The position numbers and the translations under genes were made by a program. DNA of 64,000 nt from Saprospirales bacterium (lineage in GTDB: Bacteria > Bacteroidota > Bacteroidia > Chitinophagales > Saprospiraceae), in the NCBI GenBank assembly GCA_002698985.1, contig PAAY01000039.1, forward strand, positions 1 through 64,000, written 5' to 3'. Positions 27,961 through 37,363 of this stretch are shown one piece after another; position 1 is the first letter of the stretch, and each line of letters opens with the position of its first letter. Under the pieces are notes generated by a model. The model saw only the letters and a program-made list of their open reading frames with translations. It searched no databases and was not told the DNA's origin.

Positions 27961-29130
27961 ATGAATCCGACAACCATCAAAACCGGCATCCTGGGCGGCG
28001 GCCAATTGGGCAAAATGCTTGCCCTCGCCGCCCACAACTGGGACCTCGACACCTGGGTCCTCGACCAGGACAAATCCTTCCCGGCAGGACCTGTTTGCTC
28101 TCATTTCGTGACAGGTAACTTCAAAGATTTTGAAGATGTCTATGCCTTCGGTAAACAGGTGGACGTGCTGACCATCGAGATCGAGCACGTGAACACCGAT
28201 GCCCTGCACAAGCTGGCGGCAGAGGGCGTGAAAATCCATCCGGCACCTGAAAAGCTCAACATCATCAAAGACAAAGGGCTGCAAAAGCAGTTCTACGCAG
28301 ATCAGGGTTTGCCCACTTCTTCCTTCCGCCTTTATTCCGACGAAAAAGAAGTGAGAAAGGCCCTGCAGGATGGCAGCCTCACTTTTCCCTTCGTGCAAAA
28401 ATCCCGCACGGCCGGATACGATGGCAGGGGTGTGGCTGTGATCAAAAATCCAGAGCACCTGGAAAGCCGCCTGCTGTCCGGCCCCTGTGTCATCGAAGAG
28501 CTGGTGGACATCGACAAAGAGCTGGCCGTCATCGTTGCCAGGAATGAGCGGGGCGAGGTCAAGTCCTTTCCCGCCGTTGAGATGATCTTCAACCCCGTGG
28601 CCAACCTGGTGGAGTTCCTGTCCTGCCCGGCCAACGTGAGCCGTGAGGTGGAAGAAGCTGCTGAGCAACTTGCCGTCCGAACCATCGAGGCATACGGACT
28701 TTGCGGCTTGCTGGCCGTTGAGTTGTTTCTGACGAAAAGCGGCGAGCTGCTCATCAACGAAGTGGCACCCCGCCCACACAACAGCGGTCACCACACCATT
28801 GACAGTTGCTACACATCGCAGTTCGAACAGCACCTGCGCGCCATCCTCAACCTCCCGCTGGGCAGCACTGAAATGAAAACCGCTTCGGTAATGGTGAACC
28901 TGCTGGGCGAAGAAGGACACAGCGGTCCGGTAGCCTACGAAGGCATGGAACAGTGCCTGTCCATGAAAGGCGTCAACGTCCACCTTTACGGTAAAAAGGA
29001 AACCCGCCCCTTCCGGAAAATGGGGCACGTAACTGTGGTGGCCGACTCCGTAGCCGCCGCTTTCGACATTGCCCGAAGGGTGAAGGAAACGCTGAAAGTG
29101 ATTTCGAGGGGTGTAGAGTTTAAGGTGTAG
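27961..29130 (+). CDS. purK: 5-(carboxyamino)imidazole ribonucleotide synthase
   Basis: GILGGGQLGKMLALAAHNW, FPFVQKSRTAGYDGRGV, INEVAPRPHNSGHHTIDSC. Confidence 0.95.
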   Translation: MNPTTIKTGILGGGQLGKMLALAAHNWDLDTWVLDQDKSFPAGPVCSHFVTGNFKDFEDVYAFGKQVDVLTIEIEHVNTDALHKLAAEGVKIHPAPEKLNIIKDKGLQKQFYADQGLPTSSFRLYSDEKEVRKALQDGSLTFPFVQKSRTAGYDGRGVAVIKNPEHLESRLLSGPCVIEELVDIDKELAVIVARNERGEVKSFPAVEMIFNPVANLVEFLSCPANVSREVEEAAEQLAVRTIEAYGLCGLLAVELFLTKSGELLINEVAPRPHNSGHHTIDSCYTSQFEQHLRAILNLPLGSTEMKTASVMVNLLGEEGHSGPVAYEGMEQCLSMKGVNVHLYGKKETRPFRKMGHVTVVADSVAAAFDIARRVKETLKVISRGVEFKV

Positions 29131-29174
29131 AGATTGGAGGAGCTAGCCCCCTTTCATCCCTCATCCCTCATCTC

Positions 29175-30935
29175 TCATTCCTCAACACCAATCGCCTCAT
29201 AACAAGCCTGGTGCAGCCTCGGCCTGATGTTGCGGGTGTACAAGGCCCGGCGTGAGCGGTCGGGATAGACCCGGTTGCTCAGGAAAATGACCAGCAACTC
29301 CGATTCCGGATCTACCCAAACGAAGGTGCCGGTATAGCCGGAATGGCCGAAAGATGCTTTGCTTGCACTGCGTGCAATGTAGCTGCTGCCTTCCTCGTAC
29401 TCCAGTGGCGGTTTGTCAAAGCCGAGGCCCCGTCTGTTGCCCTCCTCGCAATACTGGCAGCGGGTAAACTCCCGAACCGCCATTTCGGCAATGTAGCGGT
29501 GGCCACCGTACTCCCCTCCGTTCAGGTACATTTGGAAGAGCTTGGCCAGGTCATTGGCCGAAGCGAAGAGGCCTGCGTGGCCCGACACCCCACCGAGAAT
29601 GGCTGCATTTTCATCGTGTACGGTGCCGTGAACCTGTTGCCTTCGGAAAAAAGTGTCCCGCTCTGTGGGCACTATCCTTTCCTTCGGGAAAAAGCGCAGG
29701 GGGTTGTAGGTGATGGTGGCGGCACCCAGTGGGCGGTAAAAAGTCGCCTTCAGGTATTCCTCCAGGGGTTGCCCGGTCAGCCGCTCCACCAGCAGGGGCG
29801 TTATGACGAAAGGCAAATCCGAATAGAGGTAGCGCAGGCTGTCCTCCAGCGGCAATCGGGCAATGGTCTTATACATCCGCCGGTGGTAGCGCGGATTGAC
29901 GAACAGCGAATCCGTTATCCTGACGCTGAACCTTCTGGTTTGGCGGGGTTTGAAGGTTCCCCAACGCCATTTGCCGTTTTTCCGTTGGGCTTTCTTCCAA
30001 AACACCACGCTCGGTTTCAGCCTTCCGTAGTGCGCCATTATTTGCCGAAGGGTAAGGTCCTTTTTATTGGAGTGCTTCAGGAAATCGAAATACTGCGAGA
30101 GCGGAGCATCCAGGTCGAGTTTACCCTCACCATAAAGCTTCATCAGCGCCGGCAAGGTGCTGCTCACTTTGGTCACCGATGCCAGGTCGTAGATGGCTTC
30201 CGTGCTGAGGGGCTGCAGGCTGTCGTAGGTCATGTAGCCAAAGGCTTTGTGATACACTACAAGTCCTTTCCGGGCCACCAGCACCTGCGCCCCCGGATAA
30301 GCCCCTGCCCTGATGCCTTCTTCCACAATGGCTTTGATGCTGTCTTCCAGCAGCCGGCCGTTCATCCCGGCCGCTTCGGGAGGCAGGTATCCCAGGCGGT
30401 GGATGGGCGCTGTACGAAGGCTCTCCTGCAGTGAGCCTGCCGGGCCGGGCGATTTCTGCATCGTTGCAATGGCCCCGATGGCTCCATAAATAATTTGCGC
30501 CGCAATGGACTGGTGGAGTGCATCCCCCGCTGAGGAATACAGCAGGGCATCAGATTGCGCAACGAAGGTTTCTATTTCAGAAGGTTGGCAAGGCCCGAAA
30601 AGCGCCAGCATCACCTGCTTTTCTTCGGCAATGTTCTTCAGCTCGCTTCGCAACCCGGAGACAGTGGCCGGCTCGTTGCATTTGCAGGATAGGATGAGCC
30701 TTTTGGCCTGAGCCATTTCTTCTTCCGGTAACTGGTATTTGGCCAGGGTGCGGGAGAAAACCGTCTCGTCAGAATGCCAGAATACAGGTTCGGTCAGAGA
30801 ACGCAAAGGCAGCACTTCCCCTGCATTCTTCAGCAGGCGAACTTCCCGCACCGTGAAATGCCAGGGTGACAGGTTTTGCGAAGTGAGTGAAAAAGAAAAG
30901 CAGCAGAGAAGGCTAAACAGAAGCAGATGTCGCAT
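29175..30935 (-). CDS. Beta-lactamase-family serine hydrolase with N-terminal region resembling a GH3 C-terminal domain
   Basis: IYDLASVTKV (SxxK), YSDLPF, GHSGYTGTFVWVDPE; N-terminal VRLLKNAGEVLPLRSL resembles the GH3 LLKN...LPL motif. Confidence 0.82.
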   Translation of the reverse strand: MRHLLLFSLLCCFSFSLTSQNLSPWHFTVREVRLLKNAGEVLPLRSLTEPVFWHSDETVFSRTLAKYQLPEEEMAQAKRLILSCKCNEPATVSGLRSELKNIAEEKQVMLALFGPCQPSEIETFVAQSDALLYSSAGDALHQSIAAQIIYGAIGAIATMQKSPGPAGSLQESLRTAPIHRLGYLPPEAAGMNGRLLEDSIKAIVEEGIRAGAYPGAQVLVARKGLVVYHKAFGYMTYDSLQPLSTEAIYDLASVTKVSSTLPALMKLYGEGKLDLDAPLSQYFDFLKHSNKKDLTLRQIMAHYGRLKPSVVFWKKAQRKNGKWRWGTFKPRQTRRFSVRITDSLFVNPRYHRRMYKTIARLPLEDSLRYLYSDLPFVITPLLVERLTGQPLEEYLKATFYRPLGAATITYNPLRFFPKERIVPTERDTFFRRQQVHGTVHDENAAILGGVSGHAGLFASANDLAKLFQMYLNGGEYGGHRYIAEMAVREFTRCQYCEEGNRRGLGFDKPPLEYEEGSSYIARSASKASFGHSGYTGTFVWVDPESELLVIFLSNRVYPDRSRRALYTRNIRPRLHQACYEAIGVEE

Positions 30936-30949
30936 CGTTACAATTGTGC

Positions 30950-30957
30950 TATTTTTG
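30950..30957 (+). promoter_or_regulatory. TAnnTTTG -7 element (TATTTTTG)
   Basis: Exact match 68 nt upstream of the CDS at 31026. Confidence 0.5.
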
Positions 30958-31025
30958 GCGGCCCTGCCAACTTTATCTGTGGGGAGGGCGTCTTACTTTC
31001 GTTTAAGCCCATCAAACATACAAAT

Positions 31026-31673
31026 ATGAACTTTAAAGCCCTTTTCCTTTTTGCGTTGGTTTTGCTTTGCAGTGAAGCCGTCATAGCCCAGGAGGACATC
31101 GACAAGAACCTGGTTCAATTTTCAGGAATGGTCCTCGACGGCACCGATGCTGAGCTGATTCCGGTACCGTTCACCAACGTCATTGTGAAGGGCAAAGGAC
31201 GGGGCACCTACTCCGATTTCAACGGCTTCTTCTCCATCGTGGTGGAGAAAGGTGACACCATCGAATTTTCTGCCGTGGGTTACAAAACCGTCCACTACGG
31301 CATCCCCACCGACCTCGACGACAACCGCTATTCTCTGGTGCAACTGATGACACGAGACACCATCAACCTGCCGGAAACGGTGGTATTTCCATGGCCCAGC
31401 AAGGAGCACTTCAAGCTGGAGTTCCTGGCAATGGATGTGACTTCGGAAATGGAGGCCAGGGCCTTGCGGAACGTGGCCAACGAAACCCTGGAGCGCATGC
31501 GCAGTGCCGTGCCTTCTGATGGCCGTGAGCACGCCAACTACTACCTGCGCCAGCAGGCTCGCAGTTATTACTACATCGGGCAGCAACCGCCGATGAACAT
31601 CTTCAACCCCATCGCCTGGAAACAATTCTTTGATTCCTGGAAAAGAGGAGATTTCAAAAAGAAGAAGAAATAA
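31026..31673 (+). CDS. Secreted protein with carboxypeptidase-regulatory-like domain
   Basis: Signal peptide; FSGMVLDGTD..PVPFTNVIVKGKGRGTYSDFNGFFSIVVEKGDTIEFSAVGYKT. Confidence 0.8.
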   Translation: MNFKALFLFALVLLCSEAVIAQEDIDKNLVQFSGMVLDGTDAELIPVPFTNVIVKGKGRGTYSDFNGFFSIVVEKGDTIEFSAVGYKTVHYGIPTDLDDNRYSLVQLMTRDTINLPETVVFPWPSKEHFKLEFLAMDVTSEMEARALRNVANETLERMRSAVPSDGREHANYYLRQQARSYYYIGQQPPMNIFNPIAWKQFFDSWKRGDFKKKKK

Positions 31674-31682
31674 TTCTCGTGC

Positions 31683-32903
31683 TTAGTCCCTGTGCCCGAG
31701 GACCCTGCTGAAGTACTTGTCCAATTCTTCCTTGTTGATTTCACGGCCTCCCCGCTCCTGATGAGCATCGAGCTCGCCGTCTTTTTCTTCCAGAATGAAG
31801 CGGAAAATGTATTTGTCCTCGGCATCGAATTTCCCATCAAAAGAGCCGAAGCGCAGGTCGTTCAACTGCAGCTTCCCGTCAGCCCGGGTGATGATGTTGA
31901 AATAACCCTTGCTGAACCAGCGCAGGATTTTTATAGCCCGATCCTCTTCATGACCGCTGATCAGCTCCAAGCCTTTGGGCAATACATTGACTTGAGGGAA
32001 GGTGGACTCTTCGTCAAAAAGTGAATATTGGGCATGGTAAAAAGCCGTGTCACCTTCGGCAAGGCCGTTCCACAGGTAGTTGGTCAGGATGGTGGGACTG
32101 GTGGTATAGCGGGTGTAAGCAATGCCCTGTTCTTTAAGGGAGGCCTCAAAAATCCGGTTCACCTGAACCTTGTGGTAGAGGGTAAAAACCATGTATGCCG
32201 AGCTGAGTGCGAGACCGGCCCAGTTCACCCACCTTCTCCATTTATTTTGTCGTCGCAAAAATGCCGCTACACCGATGCCTATCAGCAACCAGATGGTGTA
32301 CAGCGGATCAACCACGGAAATGTTGGAAAAGGATACCCGGTAATCGGAAAAGGGCTGAAAGATCTGCGTTCCGAAGGCGGTAAAATTATCGAGCAAGGGG
32401 TGGGTGAAAATGGCCAGGAAGAACAGCCAGACCCAGTTTCTGACGCTCAAGCTGACGGGCTGGAGGTCTTTGCGGACATAGCGGAACCAGAGCAGGAGAG
32501 CCATTCCCGCCCCAATTGCGACGAAAAGTCCTATCCAGAATGGGGTTTCGACAGCCTCTTTGAGAATCATGTGTAGCCCCAGACCCAGCAGGGTGTATAT
32601 GCCCAGAACGAAAGTGCTCACCAGGCCTTTGTAAAAAAGTGTTTTGTAAAAGCCGCTGTCATACAATCGGTGAACCAACCAGCCCAGCGCCAGCGATGCC
32701 ATTAACGAAAAAACAAAAGAGTGCATGAAGCCCCGGTGGAAGGCCAACGCTCCCATTTCATCGGTGAAGAACATGGCCATCACGTCCAGATCGGGAAGAA
32801 GACCTCCGAAAGCGCCCCATACCATGGCACGGTTCCCAAGTTTCTTCCCCATTGCTGCTTCTCCAACAGCAGCACCCAAGGCCAGTTGGGTCAATGAATC
32901 CAT
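31683..32903 (-). CDS. Membrane-bound metal-dependent hydrolase (YdjM-like)
   Basis: MDSLTQLALGAAVGEAAMGKKLGNRAMVWGAFGGLLPDLDV..FHRGFMHS..THPLLDNFT. Confidence 0.88.
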   Translation of the reverse strand: MDSLTQLALGAAVGEAAMGKKLGNRAMVWGAFGGLLPDLDVMAMFFTDEMGALAFHRGFMHSFVFSLMASLALGWLVHRLYDSGFYKTLFYKGLVSTFVLGIYTLLGLGLHMILKEAVETPFWIGLFVAIGAGMALLLWFRYVRKDLQPVSLSVRNWVWLFFLAIFTHPLLDNFTAFGTQIFQPFSDYRVSFSNISVVDPLYTIWLLIGIGVAAFLRRQNKWRRWVNWAGLALSSAYMVFTLYHKVQVNRIFEASLKEQGIAYTRYTTSPTILTNYLWNGLAEGDTAFYHAQYSLFDEESTFPQVNVLPKGLELISGHEEDRAIKILRWFSKGYFNIITRADGKLQLNDLRFGSFDGKFDAEDKYIFRFILEEKDGELDAHQERGGREINKEELDKYFSRVLGHRD

Positions 32904-32972
32904 AGGCTAGGTTTCGAATTGAAAATGAGCAAACAGGTTTGCAAAGGAAAGGTTGACTGGGGAAATGCGGAA

Positions 32973-33995
32973 TCACTTCTTCACCAGTGGGTCCTCCATG
33001 CGACTGGCCATGCGCTGGATGGCGTCGATGATGTTGTCCAGCTGAGGCGGGTAATCGACGTATTTTGTTTTGCGGTCGTCCTCCCCCCAGATGGCTACTG
33101 TCACCACTTTCTTTTTGATGCCGTAGGTAATGGATAAGCGGAGCGGAACGGGAGTAGGCTTTTTTGTTTTTCGTTGAAAACAGACGGGGTCGGTGCAGTC
33201 ATAGACTTTTTCCATTTCGAAGAAACGCTGCTTTACGACCCATTCTATGAACTGCTCCAGTTCCTCGCGGGGGATGTTTTTTTTGTTCACCATCAGGCCT
33301 TTTCTTACGGTCTGGAACTCCTGGATCAGCCGCCCGTCGGTTTTGATGCGTATGTAATCCTTGAGTACGGGATCTATACCCCCATAATAGCCTCCGCCCA
33401 CCAGTTCTATGTTGATATAGACGGGCTCCGGCTTGTTGGGTTCAGCTTTGTCTTTTCTACGGAACCAGGACCAAAAGCCCTTTTTCTTTTCTGCTTTTGA
33501 CTTCTTGACATTTTGCTCTGCCTCAACGATCACTTCCGGCAGCTCATTGGAGGGTTTCACGAAGGGCGCCTCCGAACTGGACACCCTAACGAAATGGTAC
33601 TGGTAGGTGCCCCGGCTATTGGGCTGTTTGAATTCCAGCACCAGCTTGTTTTTGCTTAGCTGCGCAATGGTGAACCTGTCAGCATTCTGAAAACTGTAGT
33701 GAAGTGTGCGGGCATCCAACTGCCAAGTGCCTCGGGAGAACTTGCCGTTCAGGTATTGCTGGTAGGTGTTGTCATAGCGGAAGTATAGGTAGTAATCGTA
33801 GTTGTTATCCGCCTTGTGAATGATGGTATTGGATTCGAGGTGGAGCGTGTAGGTGTATTTCCACTTGGATTCAACGAAGAGGCGCTCGTCAGGCAGGTCC
33901 CATGGGCTCAATTGCTGCGCACCTGCGGTGTTAATGACCACAAACAGCAAGAGCAATGCGGATATGGAAGCGATTGAGGAAGTCGCTATTTTCAT
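32973..33995 (-). CDS. Hypothetical secreted protein
   Basis: Signal peptide and long ORF; family not recognised. Confidence 0.7.
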   Translation of the reverse strand: MKIATSSIASISALLLLFVVINTAGAQQLSPWDLPDERLFVESKWKYTYTLHLESNTIIHKADNNYDYYLYFRYDNTYQQYLNGKFSRGTWQLDARTLHYSFQNADRFTIAQLSKNKLVLEFKQPNSRGTYQYHFVRVSSSEAPFVKPSNELPEVIVEAEQNVKKSKAEKKKGFWSWFRRKDKAEPNKPEPVYINIELVGGGYYGGIDPVLKDYIRIKTDGRLIQEFQTVRKGLMVNKKNIPREELEQFIEWVVKQRFFEMEKVYDCTDPVCFQRKTKKPTPVPLRLSITYGIKKKVVTVAIWGEDDRKTKYVDYPPQLDNIIDAIQRMASRMEDPLVKK

Positions 33996-34119
33996 GGGAT
34001 TCTGAGTTCGTGTAGCATCTCGCCCTAAAAGGGGCTATAAAAGTATTTTAAAAACTTCTAATATCAAAAGGCAAGATGCAATGTGGTGCGCCCTTAACAT
34101 TATGGGCGCACCACCCTGC

Positions 34120-35592
34120 TCAGAACTTCACGCCGAATGTCAGCATGAACTTGCCTTTTGATTCGTCAATGGCAACGGTCTGCTCCGGTGCACTGCTTGT
34201 GATATAGGGGGAATAGGTCCCGGAATCAGAAGTATGCCTGTAAGCCAGGTCTATGAAGAAACTTTTTTCACGTACACCTGCACCCACACTGATGGCACTC
34301 TGGTATTCATCGTCATCGAGGTAGGGGGATCCCATAATGCCATAGCCGGCCCTTAGCCGCAGGATATTCCACGCAAATTCCCCGCCAAGGCGGACGTTGA
34401 CGGCCGAACCCAGCTCCCGCTCGATCTGATCGTTGAGTTCCTGCTCGTACTCCAGGTCGTCGATGTTGTTGGTCTGATTGAAGTTGAATTGTGCAGAGGT
34501 ATAGTCCAACCATTCTACCTCAGCAGTCAGGAATCCCAGCTTGTCAAAAAGCAGCCCCAGGCTTCCGATGAAGCGCCAGGGTGTGCGCAGGCGATACTCA
34601 AAAGAGCCTTCCGGGGAGTTGGCACTACCCTGGTTGAAACCGTTGAAGTTGTAGGTATAATCCAGTGATGTTGAATAGCTGTCATCGAGGGCGAATCCGG
34701 TAGGTGTGTGCAGGGCCACTCCCATTCTGACCATCTGGTTGAAGCGGTAGATCAGTCCCATTTTCAGGTTGATGCCGGCACCGGTGGTGCGCACCCGCTC
34801 GCTGAATTCCAGTTCCTCAAAAACGGGGTTGGTGTCATCGGGGTCTGTTTCCCTGTAGGTTTTTACTTCTTCGTAATCAAGAATGGGTACCCCCAAGGTC
34901 AGGCCCATCATCAGCTTTTCGTCGTAATTGCCGGCAAATGAGAACACCAGTTCATTGATGGATCCTTTCTGACGGATCAACTGCGATTTTCTAACGGGCT
35001 CATTTTCATCAAAATCCGAATAGTACAGTGTTTCATCGTCTGCATCGGTGTAAATGGCCTCGGCATCATAAGCCAGCCCGGCCTCAAAATCGTCCAGTTC
35101 TGAAGGGGTGTAACCTTGGGCCAGTTCCAGCCAGCGGTCGGTAATACTGCCTTCGGAAACACCTTCGAAAAAAGTGCGCTGTTTGAAGTTTGCCAATTTG
35201 TTGAAGCCAATACCAAAGGCAGTGACTTTCCAGTCGGAAGCCATTGGCCGGGAGGCAAAGACGATTCCCAGCGCATTCAGATTAAAATTGGTCTTTTCAG
35301 AGTTGATGGCAAAATTTGAGGCATCGCCCCGAAGTTGCGCTTCCGTCTGGCTCGAATACCAGGTGGGGGTGAAGACGAACTCGGAACGACGGTAAGCTGC
35401 CATGCCGGCAGGGTTCGTGCTCAGCACTGAAAAATCAGCACCCAAGGCCCCTATTCCGCCACCTACACCGATGGTCCTGGCGGTGCCTCCAACCTCCAAT
35501 TGCGAATAGCGAAGGGCATCAAAAAGGGATTGAGAATTTGCGACGGTAAGAAAGAATGAAAAGAATGCGGTAATGATCAGGAACTTTTTCAT
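34120..35592 (-). CDS. OmpP1/FadL-family outer membrane protein
   Basis: ALRYSQLEVGGTARTIGVGGGIGALGADFSVLSTNPAGMAAYR; beta-barrel pattern with terminal aromatic (GVKF). Confidence 0.87.
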   Translation of the reverse strand: MKKFLIITAFFSFFLTVANSQSLFDALRYSQLEVGGTARTIGVGGGIGALGADFSVLSTNPAGMAAYRRSEFVFTPTWYSSQTEAQLRGDASNFAINSEKTNFNLNALGIVFASRPMASDWKVTAFGIGFNKLANFKQRTFFEGVSEGSITDRWLELAQGYTPSELDDFEAGLAYDAEAIYTDADDETLYYSDFDENEPVRKSQLIRQKGSINELVFSFAGNYDEKLMMGLTLGVPILDYEEVKTYRETDPDDTNPVFEELEFSERVRTTGAGINLKMGLIYRFNQMVRMGVALHTPTGFALDDSYSTSLDYTYNFNGFNQGSANSPEGSFEYRLRTPWRFIGSLGLLFDKLGFLTAEVEWLDYTSAQFNFNQTNNIDDLEYEQELNDQIERELGSAVNVRLGGEFAWNILRLRAGYGIMGSPYLDDDEYQSAISVGAGVREKSFFIDLAYRHTSDSGTYSPYITSSAPEQTVAIDESKGKFMLTFGVKF

Positions 35593-35661
35593 CAGTTCTT
35601 AATTTTTGGTTTCGAAGGTGTTTACACTGAATGGAATACGGCGCTCAATTTTTGAGCATAA

Positions 35662-35703
35662 AAAAAGTGGGTGAACGGGGTTCGTTCCTTCCACCCACTT
35701 TTT
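35662..35703. terminator. Intrinsic terminator
   Basis: AAAAAGTGGGTG/CACCCACTTTTT, 12-bp perfect stem. Confidence 0.85.
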
Positions 35704-35735
35704 CAAATCAATCACATAAAACTGGTGCAATTCAA

Positions 35736-37109
35736 TCACTGACCTCCTCCTCTGCGGCTGCTACTGCTGCGGGAGGAACTCTTTGAAGATCCGCCGCTGC
35801 TCCGGGACGAGCCGCTGCTGCGCATGCTGCCAGAAGAACTGCGGGAGGAACCACTGCTCCTCATGGTTCCTGAGGAACTGCGGGACGAGCCGCTGCTCTG
35901 GTTCCAGCTTCCGCTGCTCCGTGAAGGCGAGCTTCCACGGTTCAAGGTTCCACTGCTGCGGGACGAGGAATTGTTCGACCGGGGGCTAACCCCTCCGGAA
36001 CTCCTCCTGTTGGAAGAGCGGTTTCTTTCCACACCCGAACGGTTTGTTGATGGTGTTCGGGAAGGAGTTGCAGATGAACGGTTTCTGCGGGATGTCCGCC
36101 TTTCAGTTCTTGGCACCTCCCGCTCACGGGAAGATGGTGTTATCGTGCGATTACGGTTTCTTTCACTGTCAATGCTGCGGTTTCTCCGGTTGTCGGGCTG
36201 AGGTTCGGTTCGCGGCACTCGACGGTTATTTGGTTCTGCAGTAACCTCACTCGCTCTGTTTCGGCGGGTCTCAGTTGGAGTGGTCACACCTTTGGCATCT
36301 GTTTCCGAAGGCCTTCTGAGAGAAGTATTTCCGTCTTCGCCAACTTTGGTGGTTGCCCGTGGGCGGGTTGTAAGACCATCCCGAACCGGGGTTCCGACCT
36401 GTGGGTCTTCATTACCCGAAGGACGGAAATGGCGTCCATTGCCGGGGCGTGTGCCACTGGTGCTGGTGCGACGGGCACCGTAGTAGTAGTTGTTGTTGTT
36501 TACAGTGTTGTAAACATAGCCGTTGCCCCAGGTGGGTGGGCAATACACATTGCTGTAAAAGCCGCCGCCATAATACGGGTCGTAACCACCATAGTAATAG
36601 TTGTTTACATAGTAGTTGTTGCCATACCAGGGTGAATACCAGGAGTTGTACCACGGAGAGCCAAAGCTGTATGAAAAGCTGAAGTAGGAACCTCGCCAGC
36701 TGTTGTAGCCAAATCCGGCGTTCCAGCGGTTCCAGCGGCGATAAGAGCGCCATGGATAGTAGCTGTCATAAATCAGAACCGTTGTGACCGGTGAGAAGAA
36801 CGGATCATAATAGTACAGATCCACATAGACGGGGTCGTAAAAGTCGAAGCCATAATAGGGGCGATGAAAACGGCGGATACGTGAAGAGTACTCGTAGTCA
36901 TACTCATCGTAATAATCGTACTCGTCATCATCAGTATCCTCGTCGTAGTATTCCTGATTGTTGCCGTTGTTATCATACGGTGAGCTGTAATAATACCCGG
37001 CATCCGTATCAGGGTCGTAATAAAGGTCATCATATTGAGCCACAGCCAGGGAGCTAAGTCCAAAGCTGAAAAGCATGATTAACCCAAGAATTAAATTCCG
37101 TCTTTTCAT
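35736..37109 (-). CDS. Exported low-complexity protein: Tyr/Asp-rich N-terminus, Tyr/Trp/Gly middle, Arg/Ser (SR-like) C-terminus
   Basis: Signal peptide MKRRNLILGLIMLFSFGLSSLAVA; C-terminus GSSRSSSGTMRSSGSSRSSSGSMRSSGSSRSSGGSSKSSSRSSSSRRGGGQ. Confidence 0.8.
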   Translation of the reverse strand: MKRRNLILGLIMLFSFGLSSLAVAQYDDLYYDPDTDAGYYYSSPYDNNGNNQEYYDEDTDDDEYDYYDEYDYEYSSRIRRFHRPYYGFDFYDPVYVDLYYYDPFFSPVTTVLIYDSYYPWRSYRRWNRWNAGFGYNSWRGSYFSFSYSFGSPWYNSWYSPWYGNNYYVNNYYYGGYDPYYGGGFYSNVYCPPTWGNGYVYNTVNNNNYYYGARRTSTSGTRPGNGRHFRPSGNEDPQVGTPVRDGLTTRPRATTKVGEDGNTSLRRPSETDAKGVTTPTETRRNRASEVTAEPNNRRVPRTEPQPDNRRNRSIDSERNRNRTITPSSREREVPRTERRTSRRNRSSATPSRTPSTNRSGVERNRSSNRRSSGGVSPRSNNSSSRSSGTLNRGSSPSRSSGSWNQSSGSSRSSSGTMRSSGSSRSSSGSMRSSGSSRSSGGSSKSSSRSSSSRRGGGQ

Positions 37110-37363
37110 CGTGCAAGATTTTAAGCGTTTAACTTCGACTCTCTCTTTCGAGTTTGCGGTCACGAATTTATTAGCTTTGCGCCACTTTTTCAGTTAACGG
37201 GGGACTAAATTGCGTTTTAGCCCCTGTTAAAGTTTCTGATATGACGTTTAGGCTGGCGAATTGTTCGAATCAGATTCACTTAAGTAAATCTTAAAACCCA
37301 GCCAAACAGGCCATCAGGCGCCACCGGGCGCCCTTTTTTTGTTAAAAAACCACAATCAAACCC

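Noticed and set aside
29343-30434. Long plus-strand ORF antisense to the serine hydrolase
   Set aside because: No recognisable motif or signal; shadow ORF of a well-supported minus-strand gene. The same applies to 45433-46485, 49537-50850, 42680-43972, 2124-3086, 5065-6066 and 27868-29028.
35783-36201. Cys/Leu/Arg-rich plus-strand ORFs opposite the SR-rich gene
   Set aside because: They arise from the reverse complement of Arg/Ser codon repeats; no independent evidence.
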